From the NCBI GenBank assembly GCA_029268205.1, contig JAJUGK010000010.1:1-32597 (forward strand): a stretch of 32,597 nt of DNA. Reading direction: 5' to 3'. This document shows positions 23,668 to 31,673 of the stretch, piece by piece. Within the stretch, counting starts at the first letter, position 1. The number at the start of each line of letters is the position of its first letter. The notes beneath the pieces were generated by a model. The model worked only from the letters and a program-made list of their open reading frames with translations. It was not told the origin of the DNA and did no database searches. This stretch comes from Nocardioidaceae bacterium (GTDB lineage Bacteria; Actinomycetota; Actinomycetes; Propionibacteriales; Nocardioidaceae). A program made the position numbers and the translations under genes.

Positions 23668-24276
23668 TCAGTCGGCGGGGTCCGCGCGGTCCGCGGGCTC
23701 GGCGCGGTCCTCCTCGCGCAGCCGCGGCGGTGTGAACGCGGCCGGCTTGAAGCCGCGCTTGTCGGCGTAGAAGGCCCGCACCCGATCCATGTCGGCGCGC
23801 ACGTCGCCGGTCGGGTGGAACGTCGGACCCCAGCCCACGGTGCGCGACGGGACGTCGAGGAACGCGAGCGTGATCGGCAGGCCGCTCTCGCGCGCGATCC
23901 GGTAGAACCCCGACTTCCAGTACTCGCCGCGACTGCGGGTGCCCTCCGCGGCGATCCCGAGCAGGAAGGGCGCCTCGCCCTGCGCCTGGCGCAGGAGGTC
24001 GTCGACGGTCGCGCGCGGGTTCGCGCGGTCCAGCGGGATCGCGCCGGTGGCGCGCAGCAGCGGTCCGAGCGGTCCGCGGAACAACTCGACCTTGACCAGC
24101 AGCCCGATGCGGATCCCGTAGGACCAGCCCAGCAGCAGGGTCAGGACCCAGTCCCAGTTGGAGGTGTGCGGCGCGCCGACCAGTACGCCGCGCTCCGGGA
24201 CCTCGCCCACGGTGCGCCACCCGGCCGCGCGCAGGACGAGACGGGCGAGGGTACGGCGCAGGCGTGGTCGGCTCAC
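23668..24276 (-). CDS. PlsC-like 1-acylglycerol-3-phosphate acyltransferase family protein
   Basis: A 202-residue acyltransferase. The catalytic HTSNWD (Hx4D, about residues 37-42) is followed by LVKVELFRGPLG, GAIPLDR (about 78-84) and the phosphate-binding AAEGTRSRGEYW (about 108-119). It probably transfers an acyl chain to lysophosphatidate or a related lipid at the inner membrane face. There is no long N-terminal membrane helix, which marks the short actinobacterial type. The C-terminal 15 residues are a simple Asp/Arg/Ala/Pro repeat (EPADRADPAD). The GTG at 24276 is preceded by TACGGT 6 nt upstream. It lies 30 bases after the haemoglobin stop on the same strand. Confidence 0.85.
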   Translation of the reverse strand: MSRPRLRRTLARLVLRAAGWRTVGEVPERGVLVGAPHTSNWDWVLTLLLGWSYGIRIGLLVKVELFRGPLGPLLRATGAIPLDRANPRATVDDLLRQAQGEAPFLLGIAAEGTRSRGEYWKSGFYRIARESGLPITLAFLDVPSRTVGWGPTFHPTGDVRADMDRVRAFYADKRGFKPAAFTPPRLREEDRAEPADRADPAD

Positions 24277-24306
24277 GCCGCGACCGTACCCAGCCGCGGG
24301 ACCGGT

Positions 24307-24744
24307 TCAGTCGCGCTGGAGCCCGGTGCCGCCGGCCTCGGGGGCGGCGACGACATCGGCGCCCTCGTCGAAGGTGTTGACCATGAACTGCGCGGCGTGC
24401 TGGGCGTAGTCCCAGAACTGCGCGTCCTGCTCCGGCGTCAGCTCCACGGCGTCCAGGCCGGCGCGGAAGTGGTGCAGCCAGCGGTCCTTGGCCGCGACCG
24501 TGACGGCGTACGGCGCGTGCCGCATCCGCAGGCGCGGGTGGCCGCGCCGCTCGGAGTAGGTGGTCGGACCGCCCCAGTACTGGCACAGGAAGAGCGTGAA
24601 CCGCTCGGCCGCCGGACCCAGGTCCTCCTCGGGATACATCGGGCGCAGCAGCTCGTCCTCGGCGACGCCGGCGTAGAACACCTCCACGATCCTGTGGATG
24701 GTGTCGTACCCGCCGATCTCCTCGTAGAAGCTCACGGCGCCCAT
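24307..24744 (-). CDS. glbO: Group II truncated haemoglobin (TrHbO)
   Basis: A 145-residue globin with the group II hallmarks: Tyr24 (B10) in EVFYAGV, Tyr37 (CD1) in LLRPMYPEEDL, the loop FLCQYWGGPTTYSERRGHP, proximal His76 (F8) in LRMRHAPYAV and Trp89 (G8) in AKDRWLHHF. It binds haem and reacts with O2, NO or peroxide; mycobacterial TrHbO associates with membranes and respiration. The ATG at 24744 is used. GTG 24735, just before SFYEEIGG and 7 nt after CACAAT, is an equally good start. The C-terminus has an extra 15-residue acidic/Gly tail (VVAAPEAGGTGLQRD) beyond the globin fold. The divergent osmC-like gene is 120 bases away. Confidence 0.93.
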   Translation of the reverse strand: MGAVSFYEEIGGYDTIHRIVEVFYAGVAEDELLRPMYPEEDLGPAAERFTLFLCQYWGGPTTYSERRGHPRLRMRHAPYAVTVAAKDRWLHHFRAGLDAVELTPEQDAQFWDYAQHAAQFMVNTFDEGADVVAAPEAGGTGLQRD

Positions 24745-24864
24745 TGTGCCCAACGCGGGGTAGCGCCCGGCCGGGGAGCGGGGTCGGGCGCGGGTTCGAT
24801 GCGACCGTGCGAGACTCGCGACGGACGGACCCGTCCGCCTCCCGACCACGAAGGAGCATCACGC

Positions 24865-25290
24865 ATGGCCACCACCCGCACCGCCACGACCGACTGGCAG
24901 GGCAGCCTCGCCGAGGGCGCGGGGCGCGTTGCCCTGGAGTCCAGCGGCGTCGGCACCTTCGACGTCACCTGGGTCGCCCGCGCCGAGCAGCCCGGCGGCA
25001 AGACCAGCCCCGAGGAGCTCATCGCCGCCGCGCACTCGTCGTGCTTCTCGATGGCGCTCTCCGCCGCGCTCGGCAAGGCCGGCACCCCGCCCACCTCGCT
25101 GAAGACCACCGCCGAGGTCGAGCTGACCCCGGGCACCGGCATCACCGGCATCGTGATCACCGTCGTCGGCGACGTCGAGGGCATCACGGCCGACCAGTTC
25201 CAGGAGTTCGCCGAGGGCGCCAAGGCCAACTGCCCGGTCAGCAAGGCGCTCGCCGGCGTCGACATCAGCCTGAACGCCAGCCTCTCCTGA
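24865..25290 (+). CDS. osmC: OsmC-family peroxiredoxin
   Basis: A 141-residue OsmC-type protein. The peroxidatic and resolving cysteines are Cys60 (AAAHSSCFSMAL) and Cys123 (KANCPVSKAL), in the standard spacing for OsmC rather than Ohr. KTSPEELIAAAH is also characteristic. The enzyme reduces organic hydroperoxides as a homodimer in the cytoplasm. The ATG is supported by AAGGAG 8 nt upstream (24851-24856). The gene is monocistronic: convergent with the MscS-type gene and separated from it by two large inverted repeats. Confidence 0.92.
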   Translation: MATTRTATTDWQGSLAEGAGRVALESSGVGTFDVTWVARAEQPGGKTSPEELIAAAHSSCFSMALSAALGKAGTPPTSLKTTAEVELTPGTGITGIVITVVGDVEGITADQFQEFAEGAKANCPVSKALAGVDISLNASLS

Positions 25291-25296
25291 CGAGGT

Positions 25297-25343
25297 CTGT
25301 GTGCAGGTTCCTGGGCGACACGCCGGCAGGAACGTGTACACAG
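25297..25343. repeat. 17-bp imperfect inverted repeat downstream of osmC
   Basis: CTGTGTGCAGGTTCCTG (25297-25313) and CAGGAACGTGTACACAG (25327-25343) pair at 15 of 17 positions. The 13-base loop contains a further GGCG-ACA-CGCC stem. It begins 6 bases after the osmC stop and probably acts as a terminator. Confidence 0.75.
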
Positions 25344-25378
25344 CACCGGTTTCGCCACATATGTGGCGAAACCGGTGC
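25343..25378. repeat. Perfect 36-bp palindrome between osmC and the MscS-type gene
   Basis: The left arm GCACCGGTTTCGCCACAT (25343-25360) is followed without a spacer by its exact reverse complement (25361-25378). It ends 5 bases before the MscS stop. As RNA it would fold from either strand, so it may be a bidirectional terminator. Its lack of spacer and its length also suit a protein-binding site or dispersed repeat. Confidence 0.85.
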
Positions 25379-25383
25379 CACCC

Positions 25384-26415
25384 TCAGCCCTCCGGGGTCG
25401 AGGTGACGGCGTCGGCGGTGGCCGGGTCGCCGTGGGGGGCGGGGGTGCGGCTGAAGAGCAGCTGCTGCATGGGGATGGCGATGTCCTCGTGGTCGAAGCG
25501 GGTCTTGATCCGGGCGCGGAGCTCGCGGCCGACGGCCCACTGCTCGAGCGGCTTGGTCTTGACCGCGACGCGCATGGTGATGCCGGTGGCGTCGAGGGTC
25601 TGCATGCCCCAGACCGAGGGCTCCTCGAGGATGACGTCGCGGTAGTCCTCGTCGTCCCACAGATCGTGGGCGACCTCCTCGAGGACGCGCTTGACCTTGG
25701 TCAGGTCGACGTCGTAGTCGACCGGTACGTCGATGACCGCCCGGGCCCAGTTCTGGCTCATGTTGCCCACGCGCATGATCTCGCCGTTGCGGACGTACCA
25801 GACGGTGCCGTCGACGTCGCGCAGCCGGGTGATGCGCAGCGAGACCGCCTCGACCGTGCCGGAGGCGTCGCCGAGGTCGACGACGTCGCCGACGCCGTAC
25901 TGGTCCTCGACGATCATGAAGATGCCGGCGAGGAAGTCCGACACGAGGCTCTGGGCGCCGAAGCCGAGCGCCAGGCCGACGATCCCGGCGCTGGCGATGA
26001 TCGGCGCCACGTTGATGCCGAGCTCGGCGAGCACCATCACGATCACGATCGCGGCGATCACGCCCGAGGCGATGCTCTTGAGCAGCGTCCCCATGGTCTC
26101 GGCCCGCTGGACGCGGCGCTCGGCGGCGGGGCTGGTGTCGGGGCGGTGGCTGGTACGCCCGATCTTGCCGCGGGTCAGCCCGTGCAGCCCCGAGCCCGGG
26201 ACTCCGGTCGCGGCCCGCCGGGTGATCCGGGTGATCGCCCGGTGGGCCAACCAGCGCGCCAGCAGGCCGATGAGGACGATCGCGAGGACGGCCAGCGGTT
26301 TGCCGATCAGGAACGTCGCCGCCGACGCGAGGGTCTCGTCGCCGGTCCAGTCGAAGACCAGACGGCAGGAGACCGCGTTGTCGGGCTGACAGGCGGACAC
26401 GTCGGGCAGATCCAT
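25384..26415 (-). CDS. MscS-family small-conductance mechanosensitive channel
   Basis: A 343-residue channel protein. The hydrophobic helices are about 33-55 (FLIGKPLAVLAIVLIGLLARW), about 115-135 (SIASGVIAAIVIVMVLAEL), and the pore helix region after 138 (APIIASAGIVGLALGFGAQSLVSDFLAGIF) with the Gly/Ala packing typical of TM3. The beta domain follows in VGDVVDLGDASGTVEAVSLRITRLRDVDG. It releases solutes under hypo-osmotic shock. A basic linker (about 70-110) separates the first helix from the core. ATG 26415 is chosen because TAGCCT (26428-26423) ends 7 nt upstream. Confidence 0.92.
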   Translation of the reverse strand: MDLPDVSACQPDNAVSCRLVFDWTGDETLASAATFLIGKPLAVLAIVLIGLLARWLAHRAITRITRRAATGVPGSGLHGLTRGKIGRTSHRPDTSPAAERRVQRAETMGTLLKSIASGVIAAIVIVMVLAELGINVAPIIASAGIVGLALGFGAQSLVSDFLAGIFMIVEDQYGVGDVVDLGDASGTVEAVSLRITRLRDVDGTVWYVRNGEIMRVGNMSQNWARAVIDVPVDYDVDLTKVKRVLEEVAHDLWDDEDYRDVILEEPSVWGMQTLDATGITMRVAVKTKPLEQWAVGRELRARIKTRFDHEDIAIPMQQLLFSRTPAPHGDPATADAVTSTPEG

Positions 26416-26422
26416 GGCCGCG

Positions 26423-26467
26423 AGGCTACGAGACCGGTGCGGGCCTCCCAAGCCTCAGCGGTACCCT
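26423..26467. promoter_or_regulatory. Divergent leaderless promoters of the MscS gene and the 26475 gene
   Basis: On the minus strand TAGCCT (26428-26423) ends 7 nt before the MscS ATG. On the plus strand TACCCT (26462-26467) ends 7 nt before the GTG at 26475. Neither gene has a Shine-Dalgarno. Confidence 0.55.
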
Positions 26468-26474
26468 GAGGACC

Positions 26475-26852
26475 GTGACGACCATGCGCTTCCTCCCCGC
26501 TCCCACCGCCCGCGCCCGCCGCCGCGCGGCGATCGTGACGACGCTCACCCTCGCCGGTGTGCTGGCGACGGTCGCCCCCGCGTCCGCCTCGGTCCCCGAG
26601 GGCTGGGACACCACGGAGTCGGTGTCCGGGCTGGACTTCCTCCTGGTGCTGCTGGTGCTGCCGCTGATCGCCACCCTCGTGATCGGTGTGCTCGCCTACC
26701 TCTCCGCCTCCCGTCCGGCCCGGTACTCCTCCGCGGTCGAGCTGTTGGGCCAGCAGCAGGGCCAGGCGTGGCTCGGCGGTCCGCAGAAGGGCGTCGAAGC
26801 GGCCACCGGGAGCTCCGCTGAGGAGACCGGTGGTGCCAGTGCCCGCTGGTGA
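26475..26852 (+). CDS. Small exported/membrane protein of unknown function
   Basis: A 125-residue protein with an N-terminal signal-type segment (basic ARARRR, hydrophobic core AAIVTTLTLAGVLATVA, then ASAS near residue 39) and one transmembrane helix (about 53-77, LDFLLVLLVLPLIATLVIGVLAYL). The short C-terminal tail is hydrophilic (QQQGQAWLGG and onward). The signal peptide followed by a single helix resembles type I membrane proteins found beside DUF5130 genes, although I cannot name a family. The GTG at 26475 follows TACCCT by 7 nt. ATG 26484 is a possible alternative. The 3' end overlaps the next gene. Confidence 0.72.
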   Translation: MTTMRFLPAPTARARRRAAIVTTLTLAGVLATVAPASASVPEGWDTTESVSGLDFLLVLLVLPLIATLVIGVLAYLSASRPARYSSAVELLGQQQGQAWLGGPQKGVEAATGSSAEETGGASARW

Positions 26853-27201
26853 GGTGCTGGGTGCCGCCGACCGGGTCGCCCTCGATCAGGCGATCCGCTC
26901 GGCCGAGACGGTCAGCCGCTACGAGTTCTCGGTGTTCGTCGGCGCGGCCGAGGGTGACCCCCGCGGCTTCGCTGAGCGCCTGCACGCCGCTCTGGTCGTC
27001 CCCGATCGGTCGGTGCTGGTGCTCGTCGACCCGCGCGCGCGGGTCCTGGAGGTGGTGACGGGCGCCGTCGTCCGGCGCACGCTCACCGACGAGGACGTCC
27101 GCCTGGCCGTGCTGGCCATGCAGGCCGACCTCGCCGAGGGCGACCTGGTCGGGGGGATCAGCCGCGGGCTGCGGACCCTGGCCCACCAGGCCCGCGGCTG
27201 A
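26833..27201 (+). CDS. DUF5130/TPM-like domain protein
   Basis: A 122-residue cytoplasmic protein with an alternating helix-strand pattern. DQAIRSAETVSRYEFSVFVG resembles the opening of TPM/DUF5130 domains, and the C-terminal part continues with LVLVDPRARVLEVVTGAVVRRTL. The start is uncertain. GTG 26833 is chosen because GAGGAG (26820-26825) is 7 nt upstream, while GTGs at 26830 and 26839 are also in frame. It overlaps the preceding membrane-protein gene by 20 bases in another frame, so the two are probably translated together. Their products may interact at the membrane (inference). Function unknown. Confidence 0.72.
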   Translation: MPVPAGEVLGAADRVALDQAIRSAETVSRYEFSVFVGAAEGDPRGFAERLHAALVVPDRSVLVLVDPRARVLEVVTGAVVRRTLTDEDVRLAVLAMQADLAEGDLVGGISRGLRTLAHQARG

Positions 27202-27219
27202 CCCCTCACCGGATCGGGC

Positions 27220-29778
27220 TCACGCCCGGTCGCGCTCCTGCGCGCGTCGCGCCCGCTCCACGTCGTCGAGCCCCTCGCGCACGTAGCGCTTCGCCGCCGG
27301 GTTCGCCCCGGAGGTCTCGAGCCACTCGCGCACCCGCGCCACCGACGCGTCGTCGGTCAACGGCCGCGGATACATCGCGGTGAGCGCGGTCGAGGCCCGC
27401 TGCACGCCCTTCTCCTCCCACAGCGTCTCCGCCGCGGCGAGGTAGCGCTCGAGGTACGGCGCGAGGACCTCCTCCTGGCCGTGGGCCATGAACGCCGTCG
27501 CGACGCTGCGCTGGGTCTCGTTCGGGACGTCGTCGCGGACGATCGCCAACTCCCAGGCCTCCTCCTTCGCCTGCGCCGTCGGGCGCAGGGTGCGGGCGGC
27601 CGCCGCCCGCTCCTGCCCGGAGATGGTGTTGTCGCGGGCGAGCTCGGCGGCGATCGCGTCCTCATCGGCGCGGCCGGCGGCGGCGAGCGCGCCCAGCAGC
27701 GTCCAGCGCAGGTCGGCGTCGACGGTCAACCCGTCGACCGACGCCGTCCCGTCGAGCAGGCCCGACACCAGGTCGAGCGCGTCGTCGCTGCGCGCGGCCG
27801 AGGCGAAGGCCCGGGCGAACGCCAACTGGTGGTCGCTGCCCGGCTCGGCGGCCTGCAGCAGCTCGCGCAGCCCGGTCTCCCAGGTCGCCCGGAGCCGGTC
27901 CCGGGTGCCGGGGTGGCTGAAGCTCTCGACCGCCTCGCGGGCGTACAGCGGCAGCCGGGTGACGGCCATGACGTCGGTCTCGGAGCCGATGCCGCGCAGG
28001 ACGAGCGTGACGAAGTCGGTGGCGCTCATCTCGGCGTCGCGGGTCATGTCCCAGGCCGCACCCCAGCACAGGGCGCGGGCGAGGGAGTCGTCGAGCGTGT
28101 CGATGCCCGCCACCACGGTGGCGAGCGACCGCTCGTCGAGCCGGATCTTGGCGTAGGTCAGGTCGCCGTCGTTGAGCAGCAGCAGGTCGGGCTGCCGCTG
28201 CCCCTCGAGCTCGGGGATCGCCGTGCGCTCGCCGCGGACGTCGACCTCGACCGCCGTACGCCGGACCAGCCGCTCACCCTCGCGGTCGTAGAGGCCGATG
28301 CCGATGCGGTGCCGGCGCAGGGTCGGGAAGTCCGGGTGGGCGGTCTGCCGGACGGCGAAGTCGGTGTAGGCGCCTGCGGCGTCGACCTCGAACTCCGGGC
28401 TGAGCGTGTTGACCCCGGAGGTGGTCAGCCACTCGTCGGCCCAGGAGCGCAGCTCGCGGCCCGAGGCCTCCTCCAACGCGCCGAGCAGGTCGGAGAGCTC
28501 GGTGTTGCCGAACGCGTGCGCCTTGAAGTAGCGACGCAGCCCCGCGAGGAACTCCTCCTCGCCGACCCAGGCCACCAGCTGCTTGAGCGCCGAGGCGCCC
28601 TTGGCGTAGGTGATGCCGTCGAAGTTCACCTCCACGGCCTCGAGGTCGTAGTTGTCGGCCGCGATCGGGTGGGTGCTGGGCAGCTGGTCCTGCCGGTAGG
28701 CCCAGTTCTTGCGGGCGTTGGTGAACCCGGTCCACGCCTCGGTGTAGCGGGTGGCCCTGGTCGAGGCGTGGTGGGAGGCCCACTCCGCGAACGACTCGTT
28801 GAGCCACAGGTCGTCCCACCACCGCATGGTCACCAGGTCGCCGAACCACATGTGCGCCATCTCGTGCAGGATCGTGTTGGCGCGCTGCTCGTAGAAGGAG
28901 CGGACCTGGCGGCTGCGCGGGAGGTACTCGTCGCGGAAGGTCACGCACCCGGCGTTCTCCATCGCGCCCATGTTGTACTCCGGCACGAACAGCTGGTCGT
29001 ACTTGCCGAACGCGTAGGGGTGGTCGAAGGCCTCCTCGAAGAACGCGAAGCCCTGCTTGGTGACCTCGAGCAGGTCCTCGGTGTCGAGGTCGGCGATCTT
29101 CGACTGCCGGCAGAACAGCCCCAGCGGGATCTCGCCGTGCCGCCCGATGTAGGTGTCGCGCACGGCGTGGTACTCGCCGGCGACCAGCGCGGTGATGTAG
29201 GTCGACATGCGCTCGGTGGGAGCGAACCGCCAGGTGGCGCGCGGGGTGCCGGAGTCGTCGGTGCCGGCGTCCTCGGGTGTCGGGGTGGGGGAGTTGGACA
29301 CCACGGTCCAGTGGGCGGGGGCGGTGACGGTGAAGGTGAAGACGGTCTTGAGGTCCGGCTGCTCGAAGGTGGTGAACACCCGGCGCGCGTCGGGTACCTC
29401 GAACTGGGTGTAGAGGTAGACCCGGTCGTCGGCGGGGTCGACGAACCGGTGCAGTCCCTCGCCGGTGCGGCTGTAGGGCAGCTGGCAGCGGACGACGAGC
29501 TCGTTGTCGGCCGCCAGGTCGTCGAGCTGGATGCGGTTGTCGCGGTAGACCCGCGTCTGGTCGAGGCGCACGCCGTTGAGGGTGATCTCGTCGATCGTGG
29601 CGCCGACGAGGTCGGCGAAGGTGGACGCGCCCGGCTCGCGGCAGGTGAAGCGCAGCACGGTGGTGCTGGCGAACACCTTGTCGCCGACGGTGAGGTCCAG
29701 GTCGATGGTCGCGGACTCGACGGCGAGGAGCTGGGCGCGGGTCTGCGCCTCCTCGCGGGTCAGGTTGGTTCCAGGCAT
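27220..29778 (-). CDS. pepN: Aminopeptidase N (M1 family zinc metallopeptidase)
   Basis: An 852-residue M1 aminopeptidase. The substrate-anchoring GAMEN is at 271-275. The zinc site is HEMAH at 305-309 with the third ligand Glu328 in LNESFAEW, the standard HExxH-x18-E. A large helical ERAP1-like C-terminal domain occupies about 510-850. It removes N-terminal amino acids from peptides in the cytoplasm (no signal peptide). The ATG at 29778 is chosen over 29787: MPGTNLTREEA is the usual actinobacterial N-terminus, and AGGA is well spaced from it. The gene is convergent with the DUF5130 gene and divergent from the CHAP gene. From memory, pepN sits beside the Rv2466c gene in mycobacteria, as it nearly does here. 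Confidence 0.95.
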   Translation of the reverse strand: MPGTNLTREEAQTRAQLLAVESATIDLDLTVGDKVFASTTVLRFTCREPGASTFADLVGATIDEITLNGVRLDQTRVYRDNRIQLDDLAADNELVVRCQLPYSRTGEGLHRFVDPADDRVYLYTQFEVPDARRVFTTFEQPDLKTVFTFTVTAPAHWTVVSNSPTPTPEDAGTDDSGTPRATWRFAPTERMSTYITALVAGEYHAVRDTYIGRHGEIPLGLFCRQSKIADLDTEDLLEVTKQGFAFFEEAFDHPYAFGKYDQLFVPEYNMGAMENAGCVTFRDEYLPRSRQVRSFYEQRANTILHEMAHMWFGDLVTMRWWDDLWLNESFAEWASHHASTRATRYTEAWTGFTNARKNWAYRQDQLPSTHPIAADNYDLEAVEVNFDGITYAKGASALKQLVAWVGEEEFLAGLRRYFKAHAFGNTELSDLLGALEEASGRELRSWADEWLTTSGVNTLSPEFEVDAAGAYTDFAVRQTAHPDFPTLRRHRIGIGLYDREGERLVRRTAVEVDVRGERTAIPELEGQRQPDLLLLNDGDLTYAKIRLDERSLATVVAGIDTLDDSLARALCWGAAWDMTRDAEMSATDFVTLVLRGIGSETDVMAVTRLPLYAREAVESFSHPGTRDRLRATWETGLRELLQAAEPGSDHQLAFARAFASAARSDDALDLVSGLLDGTASVDGLTVDADLRWTLLGALAAAGRADEDAIAAELARDNTISGQERAAAARTLRPTAQAKEEAWELAIVRDDVPNETQRSVATAFMAHGQEEVLAPYLERYLAAAETLWEEKGVQRASTALTAMYPRPLTDDASVARVREWLETSGANPAAKRYVREGLDDVERARRAQERDRA

Positions 29779-29890
29779 GTCCCGCATCCTGTCACCCGGC
29801 CGGATCTGGTGCCTGCGGTGCGCAGGTGGTCCCTGGGGATGGCGGGCCCGGTGGGGTCAGCGGTACGGTCGGGGCACGACGCGACCACTG

Positions 29891-29972
29891 TGACTAAAGT
29901 AAAAATTGGGACCCGACGGCGTGTCGCGCTTGCAAGCGTGATCAAATGCCGTCCGTGAGTAGTATGGGGAAG
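29891..29972 (+). promoter_or_regulatory. AT-rich upstream region and 12-bp palindrome of the CHAP gene
   Basis: An AT-rich patch, unusual here, contains TAAAGT (29895-29900) and the following run of A residues. CGCTTGCAAGCG (29927-29938) is a perfect palindrome. TAGTAT (29960-29965) ends 7 nt before GTG 29973 and is the best -10 candidate. No ydaO-type riboswitch consensus was recognised. Confidence 0.4.
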
Positions 29973-31652
29973 GTGCTGCGCGCGTGGTCGGCCGTGGGGA
30001 TCGCTGCGGTCCTGGTCGTCACCACGCTGGGCTGGGTCGTGCCGTCGGGAGCGTCGGAGCCGGGCGTGCCGCGCCCGCAGGAGGACGTCCGCTACAACTC
30101 GATGAGCGCGGCGGTGCCGCAGGCGTCGACCTACCTGTGCAAGGGCTACGACGCCTGCCGCAAGGCCGGCTACCCGCACTCCGGCTACAAGGCCGTGAGC
30201 AACGCCAAGACGATGTACTGGCAGATGTACGGCGGCCACAACTGCACCAACTACGCCGCCTACCGGCTCGTGCAGAGCGGCATGCCCAACAAGCGGCCCT
30301 GGACCGGCGAGGGCAACGCGACCCACTGGGGCGTCGCAATGGCGAAGATCACCGACACCACGCCGATGGTCGGGTCGATCGCCTGGTGGCGCAAGGGAAC
30401 CTCCGGCGGGGCGAGCGGCCACGTCGCCTACGTCGAGCAGGTCGTCTCCCCGACCGAGATCATCGTCTCCGAGGACAGCTGGGGCGGCGACTTCAGCTGG
30501 CGGCGGATCACCAGCGGCAAGGGCTGGCCCGACGGGTTCATCCACTTCAACGACGTGGCGGTGAGCAACGTGGCCGCCCCGAAGGTCGTCGGCACCCCGG
30601 CCGTGGGCGTCCAGCTGCAGGCCGACCCCGGCACCTGGCGACCCGCCGGCACCTACAAATACCGCTGGTTCGTCGACGGCACCCGGCTGCCGAAGCAGAA
30701 CAAGGCGACCTTCGCCCCGCGCCCGGCCCACCTCGGCAAGGAGATCGCCGTGCGGATCGTCGGCGAGCGCACGGGCTACAAGGCCGCCACCGCCGACTCC
30801 GCCCGTACCCCCGGTGTGCAGCCGGGCCGGTTCACCACCACGCAGCAGCCGACGATCACCGGCACGGCCGAGGTCGATCGCACGCTGACCCTCGACCCCG
30901 GCGCCGTGTCGGCGCCGACGCCGGCCACCGTCCCGAAGCCGACCATCCAGTGGTACGCCGACGGCGCGGCCATCGCGGGCGCGACGGGCAGCCAGCTCGC
31001 CCTCGGCCAGGCCCAGATCGGCAAGCGGATCACCGCGCGGGTGACCTGGGGCGCAGCGGCCTACCACGACCTGGCGGTCACGAGCGCGGCCACGGAGCCG
31101 GTGCTCGCCGGCACGATCGAAGCCAGCGGGTTCCGCGTCAGCGGGGAGGCCCGCCGCGGCCAGGTCCTGCGCGTGCATCCGGGCACGGTCTCGCCTGCCA
31201 CCGCGGACGTGCGGATCGACTGGCTGCGCAACGGCTCCCCGACCGGGGTGACCGGCGAGACCTACCGCCTGCGGCCGGCCGACGTCGGCGCCCGGATCCG
31301 TCCGCGGGTCACCATCACCCAGACGCACTTCCGCACCTTCTCCCACACCATGCGCGCCTCGACCCGGGTGCGCACCGACCCGCGGCTGCGCGTGCGGGCG
31401 ATCGGGAAGCCGGGCCGGGCCGTGGTCCGGGTGCGCGTGGTCGCACCCGGGATCGCGAACGTCCGCGGTGCGGTGACGGTGCGGGTCGGCAAGCAGCGGG
31501 TCGAGGCCGAGCTGACGAAGGGACGCGCGCGCGTCGTGGTCCCCGGACTGAAGGCCGGCACCCGGCGGGTGCGGGTCGCCTACGCCGGACGGCCGCTGAT
31601 CACCCCGGTGCGCTCACCGCGGTCGAGCGTGGTCGTCGCCCGGCCGCGCTGA
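29973..31652 (+). CDS. Secreted CHAP-domain peptidoglycan hydrolase-like protein with Ig-like repeats
   Basis: A 559-residue exported protein. The N-terminus MLRAWSAVGIAAVLVVTT forms a signal peptide, cut near SGASEP. The CHAP domain (about residues 75-190) has catalytic Cys91 in MYGGHNCTNYAAYRL and His150 in GASGHVAYVEQV, and resembles amidases/endopeptidases of the cell wall. Three or four Ig-like wall-binding repeats of about 90 residues follow, each with a motif such as YKYRWFVDGTRL, IQWYADGAAIAG or RIDWLRNGSPT. The C-terminus is rich in Arg and Val. GTG 29973 is chosen from the -10 motif and because the upstream codons (AGT AGT) are rare here. ATG 29946 and 29964 are alternatives. Likely role: cell-wall cleavage during growth or division. 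Confidence 0.82.
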   Translation: MLRAWSAVGIAAVLVVTTLGWVVPSGASEPGVPRPQEDVRYNSMSAAVPQASTYLCKGYDACRKAGYPHSGYKAVSNAKTMYWQMYGGHNCTNYAAYRLVQSGMPNKRPWTGEGNATHWGVAMAKITDTTPMVGSIAWWRKGTSGGASGHVAYVEQVVSPTEIIVSEDSWGGDFSWRRITSGKGWPDGFIHFNDVAVSNVAAPKVVGTPAVGVQLQADPGTWRPAGTYKYRWFVDGTRLPKQNKATFAPRPAHLGKEIAVRIVGERTGYKAATADSARTPGVQPGRFTTTQQPTITGTAEVDRTLTLDPGAVSAPTPATVPKPTIQWYADGAAIAGATGSQLALGQAQIGKRITARVTWGAAAYHDLAVTSAATEPVLAGTIEASGFRVSGEARRGQVLRVHPGTVSPATADVRIDWLRNGSPTGVTGETYRLRPADVGARIRPRVTITQTHFRTFSHTMRASTRVRTDPRLRVRAIGKPGRAVVRVRVVAPGIANVRGAVTVRVGKQRVEAELTKGRARVVVPGLKAGTRRVRVAYAGRPLITPVRSPRSSVVVARPR

Positions 31653-31673
31653 GCCGTGACGCATGATGGGGTC

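Noticed and set aside
27481-29958. 825-residue plus-strand open frame opposite pepN
   Set aside because: Val/Gly/Asp-rich shadow of the aminopeptidase, whose GAMEN and HExxH-x18-E motifs fix the coding strand.
29780-29972. c-di-AMP (ydaO) riboswitch upstream of the CHAP gene
   Set aside because: Such riboswitches precede many actinobacterial wall hydrolases, but the conserved sequence blocks were not recognised here and the leader would be short.
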